Shown here: piece by piece, positions 44,521 through 50,898 of the stretch
Layout of the letters: each line of letters begins with the position of its first letter
How positions within the stretch are numbered: position 1 is the first letter of the stretch
NCBI RefSeq assembly: GCF_014653945.1
Contig: NZ_BNAU01000005.1
Location: forward strand, 1-64,000
DNA: 64,000 nt
Direction: 5' to 3'
Source: Amycolatopsis deserti
GTDB taxonomy: Bacteria > Actinomycetota > Actinomycetes > Mycobacteriales > Pseudonocardiaceae
Program-made: the position numbers and the translations under genes
The notes under the pieces: model-generated
The model's database searches: none
Told to the model about the DNA's origin: nothing
Seen by the model: only the letters and a program-made list of their open reading frames with translations

Positions 44521-44531
44521 CAGGCGATCAC
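44370..44531 (-). CDS. 53-residue frame coupled to the ptsI stop
   Basis: GTG 44531 overlaps the ptsI stop by GTGA. The peptide begins MIAWWALRASPDAEVRKSAAG, which again resembles the ptsI C-terminal text (LALTAPDAARAREEVAAAA). It has no known family and is recorded as a possible repeat-derived minigene. Confidence 0.25.
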   Translation of the reverse strand: MIAWWALRASPDAEVRKSAAGSRGGSADGAAAPAADGADPAWPTVASPHATAA

Positions 44532-46201
44532 ATCTGCTTCGCTGCGGCGGCTACCTCCTCGCGGGCCCTTGCGGCGTCCGGGGCGGTCAGCGCCAGCCGG
44601 GCGAGGGCGGCGCAGTCGGCTGCCGTGTGGGCTGCCAGTGCGAGGCGGACAGCCGGCAGGGCGGCCGGCGCCATCGACAGGCTCGTCACCCCGAGGCCCA
44701 CCAACACCAGCGCCAGCAGCGGATCGCTCGCCGCTTCGCCGCAGACGCCGACCGGCTTGCCCACCGCCGCGCCCGCCGCGCCCGTGATGCGGACCAGCTC
44801 GAGCAGCGCGGGCTGCCACGGGTCGAGCAGGTCGGCCAGCTCACCGGCCATCCGGTCGGCCGCGAACGTGTACTGGCCGAGGTCGTTGGTGCCGATGCTG
44901 ACGAAATCGCACGCGGCCAGCACCGCGTCGGCCCGCAGCGCGGCCGCGGGCACCTCGACCATCGTCCCGGCCACGGGGAGTCCGTGGGCGCGAGCGGCGC
45001 GGGCGAAGTCCGCGGCCTCCGTGGGCGTCGACACCATCGGCGCCATCACCCACACGTCGGCCGTGCTCTCCTCCCGGGCGGCGGCGATCGCGGTCAGCTG
45101 ATCATCGAGCATGCGTCGGTGGCGGCGGGCCAGACGCAGGCCGCGCACCCCGAGCGCCGGGTTGGGTTCGTCGCCGTGGTCGACGAACGCGAGCGGCTTG
45201 TCCGCACCCGCATCGAGCGTGCGCACCACGACCTTCCGGCCCGCGAACGCCGCGAACACCTCGGCGTAACTCCGGCGCTGCTCCTCGACCGTCGGCTCCT
45301 CGGCCCGGTCCAGGTACAGGAACTCGGTGCGGAGCAGCCCGACGCCCTCCGAGTCGGCCGCCGCCGCGGCCGTCAGGTCCCGCGCCGCGCCGACGTTCAC
45401 CAGCAACGCCACCGGAACACCGTCGGCGGTCCGGCCGGGGCCGCTCGAAGCCGCCAGGGCCGCGGCCTGCGCGGCCGCTTCGGCCTCCGCCGCCTCGACG
45501 AGCGAGTCCGGCGGGTCGACGACCACCTCGCCGGACGCGCCGCGCACCAGCACCGGGGTTCCGTCGGCCAGTCCGGCCGCGTCCGCGCACGCCACGACCG
45601 CGGGGATGCCCAGCGACTTCGCCAGGATCGCCGTGTGGCTGGTCGGCCCGCCCAGCTCGGTGACGATCGCGCGCACCTTCCGCGCGTCGAGCACCGCCGT
45701 GTCGGCGGGTGCGAGGTCCCGCGCGACCAGGACGAACGGGTGCCCTGGGTCGGGCACGCCGGGCATCGGGACGCCCAGCACGCGGGCCACGGTGCGGTCG
45801 CGCAGGTCGTCGAGGTCGGCGGCCCGCTCGGCGAGGTAACCCCCGGTCGCGGTGAGTGCGTCGCGGAACCCGGCGAAGGCGTCGGCGACGGCGTGCGCGA
45901 GGCCCCGGCCGTCCTCCAGGCGGGCGCGGATCCGGTCGGGCAGCGCCGGGTCCAGGACCATCATCGACTGCGCGAGCAGCACGTCGGCGGCTTCGCCACC
46001 GGCCTGGGCCGAGCGCTCGTCGAGGAACGCGGCGACCTCGGCCAGCGCCGCCCGCGCTCGTTCCAGCGCGGCCGGCACGTCGGCTTCGGGCACGTCCGTC
46101 TCCGGCAGCCGCGGCGGCTCGGCGAGCCGGGCGACCGGGCCGTGTGCGACACCCGGGCTCACGCCGATCCCGGTCACCGGGCGAACATCGACCTCACCCA
46201 T
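44528..46201 (-). CDS. ptsI: PTS enzyme I
   Basis: 557 residues. The phosphorylated histidine is His189 in GGPTSHTAILAKSLGIPA. The PEP-binding barrel has LLRTEFLYLDR, RTLDAGADKPL, NPALGVRGLRL, SIGTNDLGQYTFAADR and the catalytic Cys487 in VGVCGEAASD. It takes phosphate from PEP and gives it to HPr, in the cytoplasm. The start overlaps the ptsH end by 8 bp. The C-terminus (ALARLALTAPDAARAREEV) is the source of degenerate repeats downstream. Confidence 0.95.
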   Translation of the reverse strand: MGEVDVRPVTGIGVSPGVAHGPVARLAEPPRLPETDVPEADVPAALERARAALAEVAAFLDERSAQAGGEAADVLLAQSMMVLDPALPDRIRARLEDGRGLAHAVADAFAGFRDALTATGGYLAERAADLDDLRDRTVARVLGVPMPGVPDPGHPFVLVARDLAPADTAVLDARKVRAIVTELGGPTSHTAILAKSLGIPAVVACADAAGLADGTPVLVRGASGEVVVDPPDSLVEAAEAEAAAQAAALAASSGPGRTADGVPVALLVNVGAARDLTAAAAADSEGVGLLRTEFLYLDRAEEPTVEEQRRSYAEVFAAFAGRKVVVRTLDAGADKPLAFVDHGDEPNPALGVRGLRLARRHRRMLDDQLTAIAAAREESTADVWVMAPMVSTPTEAADFARAARAHGLPVAGTMVEVPAAALRADAVLAACDFVSIGTNDLGQYTFAADRMAGELADLLDPWQPALLELVRITGAAGAAVGKPVGVCGEAASDPLLALVLVGLGVTSLSMAPAALPAVRLALAAHTAADCAALARLALTAPDAARAREEVAAAAKQM

Positions 46202-46460
46202 CGTGGTCCGCCGCCACGATCGCGGCCAGCTCGTCGAGCGCCTGCTCGGCCTGCGGGCCGTCGGCGCTGAGCACGACCTCGTCACCACCGCGGGCTCCCA
46301 GGCCGAGCACGGACAGGATGCTGCGGGCGTCGACGGGTTCGGCGCCGTCCTTGCCGATGGACACCGGCACCGGCTGCGCGGCGGCGGCCTTGACGAACAG
46401 GGCGGCGGGGCGGGCGTGCAGGCCCACGCTGGAGCCGACGACGACACGGCGTTCGGGCAT
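46194..46460 (-). CDS. ptsH: HPr phosphocarrier protein
   Basis: 88 residues. His15 in VGLHARPAA is the phospho-carrier site, and the second signature SILSVLGLGARGGDEVVL follows. It relays phosphate from enzyme I to the fructose EIIA. It lies 18 bp after the EIIBC gene and overlaps ptsI by 8 bp. No Hpr-kinase gene is in the window. Confidence 0.95.
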   Translation of the reverse strand: MPERRVVVGSSVGLHARPAALFVKAAAAQPVPVSIGKDGAEPVDARSILSVLGLGARGGDEVVLSADGPQAEQALDELAAIVAADHDG

Positions 46461-46478
46461 GGCGGTTCTCCTCGTGCG

Positions 46479-47972
46479 TCAGGCCGCGACGGGCTGGGTG
46501 GACGATCCGGTGGTGGCCGCACCGGCGGGGGCGCGGTCGCGGCCGATGCTCTTGGCGAGCAGCACGCAGCCGCAGGTGACGAGCGTGCCGATCGCGACTG
46601 CGAGCAGGTACAGCAGCGGCTTGCCGATGAGCCCGACCACCCAGATGCCGCCGTGCGGGGCGGGCGAGGTGGCGCCGAAGGCCGCGACCAGCGCGCCGGT
46701 GGTGGCGCTGCCGAGCATCAGCGACGGGATGACCCGGAACGGGTCGCCCGCGGCGAACGGAATCGCGCCCTCGGTGATGAACGACAGGCCTAGCAGCCAG
46801 CCGGCCTGTCCGGCCTGCCGCTCGGCCGGGGTGAACCGGCTGCGGCGCACCAGGGTCGCCAGCGCGAGCCCCAGCGGCGGCGTCATGCCCGCCGCCATCA
46901 CCGCGGCCATGATCACGTAGTTGCCGCTGGCGAGCGCGGCCAGGCCGAACGTGTAGGCCACCTTGTTCACCGGGCCGCCCATGTCGAAGGCCATCATCAG
47001 CCCGAGCAGGGCGCCGAGCACCCACGCGCTGCCCCCGGACAAGCCGGACAGCCAGCCGCTCAGGCCGGTCTGCGCGGCGGCGATCGGCTCACCCACCACG
47101 ACGACCATGAGGAACCCGACGACCAGGGTGGACACCAGCGGGATCACCACGACCGGCATCACCCCGGCCACACCCCGCGGCACCTTCAGCTTCTTCAGGC
47201 CCAGCGTCACCGCACCGGCCAGCAGGCCGGACACGAGCCCACCGAGGAACCCGGCGCCGGTGGCGGTGGCGAGCAGGCCGCCCACGATGCCGGGCGCGAT
47301 GCCGGGCCGGTCGGCCATGCCGAAGGCGATGAACCCGGACAGGATCGGCACGAGCATCTCGAACGCCAGCGAGCCGATCTTGAACAGCACCCCGGCGATG
47401 CCGGCCTGGCTCATCAGGTCGGACACGTTCTCGATGCCCGGGTAGGTGACGCCCTGGAAGTCACCGCCGCCGACCTTCGCCGCGACCTCCGGGCCGCCGA
47501 TCAGGAACGACAGCGCGATGAGGATGCCACCCGCGGCGACGAACGGGATCATGTACGACACCCCGGTCATCAGCCACTGGCGCAGCCGGGTGCCGAAGCC
47601 CGCGGAACTGTCCACGTTGGACGCCAGCTCGGGCCCGGGCGCGGACGTCGTGGCCGGAGCGGCGCCCTCCTCGGCGGCCTTGACGGCCTGCGCGATCAGG
47701 CCGGCCCCGTCGTTGATGGCGGCCTTGACCCCCGCCGTGACGGTGGGCTTGCCCGCGAAGCGTTCCCGGTCCCGGACGTCCACGTCCGCGGCGAAGACCA
47801 CCGCGTCGGCCTCGGCGATCCGGGCGGCGTCCAGCGGCGCGGACCCGGCCGCGCCCTGGGTTTCCACGCTCATCTCGTGCCCGGCGGCCTTCGCGGCCTG
47901 TTCGAGCGCCTCGGCCGCCATGTAGGTGTGCGCGATCCCGGTCGGGCACGATGTGACTGCCACGAACTTCAT
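46479..47972 (-). CDS. fruA: PTS fructose transporter, fused EIIBC
   Basis: 497 residues. The EIIB domain (1 to about 100) has the phosphocysteine Cys9 in SCPTGIAHTYMAAEAL. After a linker, the EIIC domain (about 128-480) has eight or more membrane helices with the fructose-family strings SYMIPFVAAGGILIAL, MAFDMGGPVNKVAY, FITEGAIPFAAGDP and APHGGIWV. It imports fructose as fructose 1-phosphate. The ATG overlaps the EIIA stop (ATGA). A second tandem EIIB domain, present in enterobacterial FruA, is missing. Confidence 0.95.
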   Translation of the reverse strand: MKFVAVTSCPTGIAHTYMAAEALEQAAKAAGHEMSVETQGAAGSAPLDAARIAEADAVVFAADVDVRDRERFAGKPTVTAGVKAAINDGAGLIAQAVKAAEEGAAPATTSAPGPELASNVDSSAGFGTRLRQWLMTGVSYMIPFVAAGGILIALSFLIGGPEVAAKVGGGDFQGVTYPGIENVSDLMSQAGIAGVLFKIGSLAFEMLVPILSGFIAFGMADRPGIAPGIVGGLLATATGAGFLGGLVSGLLAGAVTLGLKKLKVPRGVAGVMPVVVIPLVSTLVVGFLMVVVVGEPIAAAQTGLSGWLSGLSGGSAWVLGALLGLMMAFDMGGPVNKVAYTFGLAALASGNYVIMAAVMAAGMTPPLGLALATLVRRSRFTPAERQAGQAGWLLGLSFITEGAIPFAAGDPFRVIPSLMLGSATTGALVAAFGATSPAPHGGIWVVGLIGKPLLYLLAVAIGTLVTCGCVLLAKSIGRDRAPAGAATTGSSTQPVAA

Positions 47973-48421
47973 CGTCCGAGCACCTCCTGGCGAACGAGCT
48001 GGACGACGGCGTCCGCGTCGGGCGCGTCGAGCAGCGACTGGCGGAACGACTGGTGCACGAGACGTCGTGCGAGCTGCGCGAGGATCGTCATGTGCTCCTC
48101 GCCGCCGCCCTCGGGTGCGGCGATGAGGAAGATCAGGCGGGCCGGGCCGTCGGAGGCGCCGAAGTCGACCCCGGCCGCGGACCGGCCGAACGCGAGCGTC
48201 GGTTCGGTGACGAACGCCGAGCGAGCGTGCGGGATGCCGATGCCGCCTTCGATCCCGGTCGGCATCTGTTCCTCGCGCTTGCGGATGTCGGCGAGGAAGC
48301 CGTCCAGGTCGGTGACCCGCCCGGCGGTGACGAGCCGGCGCGCGAGCCCGGCGGTCACCTCCGCGCGGTCGGTGCCCGGGACGTCGAGGTCGACCAGATC
48401 GGCGGTGATGAGTTCGGCCAT
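47969..48421 (-). CDS. PTS fructose EIIA protein
   Basis: 150 residues, a free EIIA of the fructose/mannitol class. Active His65 is in GIEGGIGIPHARS, with the preceding KREEQMPTG. It carries phosphate from HPr to Cys9 of EIIBC. I chose ATG 48421 because AAGGAG is eight bases before it; GTG 48430, which overlaps the fruK stop, would sit too close to that ribosome site. Confidence 0.93.
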   Translation of the reverse strand: MAELITADLVDLDVPGTDRAEVTAGLARRLVTAGRVTDLDGFLADIRKREEQMPTGIEGGIGIPHARSAFVTEPTLAFGRSAAGVDFGASDGPARLIFLIAAPEGGGEEHMTILAQLARRLVHQSFRQSLLDAPDADAVVQLVRQEVLGR

Positions 48422-48426
48422 CGGTA

Positions 48427-49368
48427 TCACTCCTTGAGTTCTCGGTCGGCGGCGACCGAAGGGTGGATCGTGACGCCGATGCGGGCGACATCGGCGGGGG
48501 CGGGCATCCGGCTGCCGGGCAGCGCCGCCGCGGCGGCGCCCCAGGCCAGTGCCCGGGCGAGGGCGTCACGGCCGGCGCCACCGGCGGCGAGGAACCCCGC
48601 GAGCAGGGCGTCCCCGGCGCCGACGGTGCTGCGCGCGACCGGGACCGGCGCCTCGCCGTGCAGGGCGCCGTGCTCGTCGACCAGCACCGCACCGTCCGGT
48701 CCGAGGCTCGCCAGCACGGCCCGCGCGCCCCGCGACCGCAGGACCTGGGCCGCCACGACGGCGTCGCCCAGCGTGCCCACCGGGATGCCGGCGCACGCGG
48801 CCAGCTCCTCCCGGTTGGGCTTGACCAGATCCGGGCCCGCGGCCAGGGAACGCGCGAGGGCCGCGTCGGAGGAGTCGATCGCGACCCGCAGCCCGGCGTC
48901 GTGGCCGCGCCGGACCAGCCGGGCGTAGATGTCCTCGGGCGCACCGGGTGGCAGGCTGCCGCACCCGGCGAGCCAGGCCGTGCCGTCGTCGCACGCGTCG
49001 AGGGCGGCCCGCAGCAACGCCTCCGCGTCGCCGTCGGTGCACAGCGGGCCGGGCAGGTTGAGCTTGGTGACCACGCCGTCCGGCTCGGCGAGGGTGATGT
49101 TGGTGCGGGTGTCGCCGGCGATCGGGACCTGCCGCACCGCGACCCCCTGCTCGTCGAGCAGCTCGGTGAGCCGCCGCCCGTCGGCGCCCCCGGCGAACAG
49201 CACGGCGGCGGTCTTGCGGCCGTGCGCGGCCAGCGCCCGCGCGACGTTGACGCCCTTGCCGCCGGGGTCCAGGTGGGACGGTCCGGCGCGCAGGACTTCG
49301 CCCCGGCGCAGGGAGTTCAGCTCGACCGTGTGGTCGAGACTGGGATTGGGGGTGACGGTGACGATCAC
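48427..49368 (-). CDS. fruK: 1-phosphofructokinase
   Basis: 313 residues of the PfkB family. It starts MIVTVTPNPSLDHTVEL, has the first signature GGKGVNVARAL (36-46) and the second near the end, STVGAGDALLAGFLAAGG, with the catalytic Asp. It phosphorylates fructose 1-phosphate to fructose 1,6-bisphosphate. GTG 49368 overlaps by GTGA the stop of a chimeric mini-ORF whose first 32 residues are identical to its own. This start is confirmed by that conservation. Confidence 0.95.
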   Translation of the reverse strand: MIVTVTPNPSLDHTVELNSLRRGEVLRAGPSHLDPGGKGVNVARALAAHGRKTAAVLFAGGADGRRLTELLDEQGVAVRQVPIAGDTRTNITLAEPDGVVTKLNLPGPLCTDGDAEALLRAALDACDDGTAWLAGCGSLPPGAPEDIYARLVRRGHDAGLRVAIDSSDAALARSLAAGPDLVKPNREELAACAGIPVGTLGDAVVAAQVLRSRGARAVLASLGPDGAVLVDEHGALHGEAPVPVARSTVGAGDALLAGFLAAGGAGRDALARALAWGAAAAALPGSRMPAPADVARIGVTIHPSVAADRELKE

Positions 49369-49547
49369 GCCGACACCACCCTGGGGACCACCGGGCGCCG
49401 CTTATCCGCGGGCCCGGCGACGGTGGGCTGCACAGCGCAGCGAGCGAGACGGTGGGACGGGCCGGCGCGCAGGACCTCGCCCCGGCGCAGGGAGTTCAGC
49501 TCGACCGTGTGGTCGAGGCTGGGGTTGGGGGTGACGGTGACGATCAC
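49365..49547 (-). CDS. Chimeric mini-ORF 3 (fruK N-terminus plus regulator C-terminus), 60 residues
   Basis: Residues 1-32 equal the first 32 residues of FruK. Residues 33-60 (RLARCAVQP...PRVVSA) descend from the DeoR-type C-terminus (CLARFGELSE...PEVVLA). Over the 32 shared codons there are four base differences from fruK, all synonymous. The GTG overlaps the previous mini-ORF and the TGA overlaps the fruK GTG. It would be translated in the fructose operon if ribosomes initiate as the overlaps suggest. Confidence 0.45.
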   Translation of the reverse strand: MIVTVTPNPSLDHTVELNSLRRGEVLRAGPSHRLARCAVQPTVAGPADKRRPVVPRVVSA

Positions 49548-49834
49548 GCCGACACCACCCTGGGGCCCACCTGGCGCCCGGGGGCAGCCAGCTCCGCTTC
49601 GGACATCTCCGCGGAGCGGGCGAGACGGTGGGACGGGCCGACGGTGACGGTCATGGGAGTACCACCTCGTGGCCGGCCCTGTGCCGCGCTTCCGGACGCG
49701 GGGGCCAGCTGCACTTCGGACAGCTCGCCGCAGCGGGCGAGACGGTGGGACGGGCCCACGCGCAGGACTTCGCTCCACTGCCGGGAGTTCACCTCGAGCG
49801 TGTGGTCCTGGGTGGGGGTGACGGTGACGATCAC
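49544..49834 (-). CDS. Chimeric mini-ORF 2, 96 residues
   Basis: Begins MIVTVTPTQDHTLEVNS, a diverged FruK start, continues with HRLARCGELSEVQLAPA from the regulator tail. It then runs into the deleted third copy (MTVTVGPSHRLARSAEMSEAEL) and ends GPRVVSA. Both ends overlap neighbours by GTGA. Its double length comes from the 60-bp deletion that removed one stop/start junction but kept the frame. Confidence 0.4.
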   Translation of the reverse strand: MIVTVTPTQDHTLEVNSRQWSEVLRVGPSHRLARCGELSEVQLAPASGSAAQGRPRGGTPMTVTVGPSHRLARSAEMSEAELAAPGRQVGPRVVSA

Positions 49835-50019
49835 GCCGGCACCACCTTGGGGCCAACCGGGCACGGCTGATCCGCGGGTCCGGCGACGGCGGGCTGCACA
49901 GCGCAGCGCGCGAGATGGTGGGAGGGGCCGGCCGGGCACCGCTCGTCGGGGCCGGCGTGCCGCGCCTCGCCCCGGTGGACGAGCGCGGGGGCAAGGCTGG
50001 GACTCTCAGTGGGGATCAT
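49831..50019 (-). CDS. Chimeric mini-ORF 1, 62 residues
   Basis: The ATG overlaps the stop of the DeoR-type regulator (ATGA, 50016-50019). The start MIPTESPSLAPALVHRGEA is a strongly diverged counterpart of the FruK N-terminus; HHLARCAVQPAVAGPAD...GPKVVPA is regulator-derived. The TGA overlaps the GTG of mini-ORF 2. It is the most diverged and probably oldest unit. Confidence 0.35.
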   Translation of the reverse strand: MIPTESPSLAPALVHRGEARHAGPDERCPAGPSHHLARCAVQPAVAGPADQPCPVGPKVVPA

Positions 50020-50777
50020 GCCAGCACCACCTCAGGCCCGGCCGCGCGTAGCTCGTCTGCCAGACCGTCGTCCAGGCCGGTGTCGGTCACGAACTTGTCC
50101 ACCTCGGACAGCTCGCCGAAGCGGGCGAGGCAGTCGTTGCCGACCTTGGTGTGGTCGGCCAGCACGACCGTGCGGCGGGCAGCCCGGATCATCGCGCGCT
50201 TGACCGCCGCCTCCCCGATGTCGGGCGTCGTGAGCCCGCGTTCGGCGGAGATGCCGTTGGTGCCGACGAACGCGACGTCGACGAAGGTGTCGGCGAGCGC
50301 GCGCAGCGTCCAGTCCTCGACCGCGGCCAGCGTGCGGCCCCGCACCCGGCCGCCCAGCAGCAGCACCGTCAGTTGCGGGCGGAGGGCTAGCTGCGGGACG
50401 ACCGACACCGCGTTGGTGACCACGGTCAGCTCCCGGTCGGCGGGCAGGATCTCGGCGAGCCTTGCGGTGGTGGTGCCGGCGTCCAGCAGGATCGCGCCCT
50501 CGTCGGGCACCTCGGCGAGAGCGGCCTTGGCGATCCGCTCCTTCTCGGCCGTCATCACGGCGTCCCGGTCGGCGAGGCCGGGCTCGAAACCGAGCCGCTC
50601 GACCGGGATGGCGCCGCCGTGCACGCGGCGCAGCACCCCCTGGCGCTCCAGCACGGTCAGATCGCGCCGCACCGTCTCCATGGTGACGTTGAAGTTCGCC
50701 GCGAGCCAGGACACGTCGACGCGGCCGACGCTGCGCGCCCGCTCGACGATGTGCTGCTGACGCTCCTCTGCGTACAT
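50016..50777 (-). CDS. DeoR-family regulator of the fructose PTS (FruR-like)
   Basis: 253 residues. The N-terminal DeoR helix-turn-helix (about 1-57) reads YAEERQQHIVERARSVGRVDVSWLAANFNVTMETVRRDLTVLERQGVLRRVHGGA. The sensor domain has LLDAGTTTARLAEIL, VTNAVSVVPQLA and VGTNGISAERGLTTPD, typical of regulators that sense a sugar phosphate, here presumably fructose 1-phosphate. It is first in the fru operon and probably autoregulated through the TTTCA/TGAAA repeat at 50824-50850. Confidence 0.92.
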   Translation of the reverse strand: MYAEERQQHIVERARSVGRVDVSWLAANFNVTMETVRRDLTVLERQGVLRRVHGGAIPVERLGFEPGLADRDAVMTAEKERIAKAALAEVPDEGAILLDAGTTTARLAEILPADRELTVVTNAVSVVPQLALRPQLTVLLLGGRVRGRTLAAVEDWTLRALADTFVDVAFVGTNGISAERGLTTPDIGEAAVKRAMIRAARRTVVLADHTKVGNDCLARFGELSEVDKFVTDTGLDDGLADELRAAGPEVVLA

Positions 50778-50812
50778 GTGGCTTCCTTGCCGTTGCGATG
50801 TGGCTTTCCTTG

Positions 50813-50850
50813 GTTATATGTTGTTTCACGTGGGGATGTCAAGCATGAAA
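50813..50850 (-). promoter_or_regulatory. Promoter and candidate operator of the fructose operon
   Basis: On the minus strand TTGACA (50837-50842) stands 18 bp before TATAAC (50813-50818), the strongest sigma-70-like promoter in the window. TTTCA (50824-50828) and TGAAA (50846-50850) form an inverted repeat that spans the -35, a sensible site for the DeoR-type protein. Confidence 0.8.
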
Positions 50851-50886
50851 AAACTCCCCGCCGCGGCCGGGCCGCGGCGGGGAGTT
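50846..50886 (-). terminator. Intrinsic terminator of icmF
   Basis: On the minus strand AACTCCCCGCCGCGGCC and its complement (50852-50868 with 50870-50886) form a near-perfect 17-bp hairpin followed by TTTTTTCATG. It lies 13 bp past the icmF stop and directly abuts the -35 region of the fructose promoter. Confidence 0.92.
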
Positions 50887-50898
50887 CTCCGGTGTGCG

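Larger units (their letters stand above)
49272..50130. repeat. Five-fold tandem copy of the regulator-fruK junction
   Basis: A unit of about 176 bp, each copy starting GGTGGGA(C/G) (49272, 49451, 49627, 49744, 49917). Read on the minus strand, each carries the 3' end of the DeoR-type gene (CTCGCCCGCT...GAGCTGTCCGA), a stop, a short spacer with a ribosome-like GGTGG, and the first 32 codons of fruK. The third copy has lost about 60 bp. Copies 1 and 2 are nearly identical and the outer ones are more diverged. The array explains all of the 647 bp between fruK and the regulator. Confidence 0.88.

Noticed and set aside
49272..50130. CRISPR-like array
   Set aside because: Units are ~176 bp, contiguous without spacers, and derived from the flanking genes. 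No cas genes are present.
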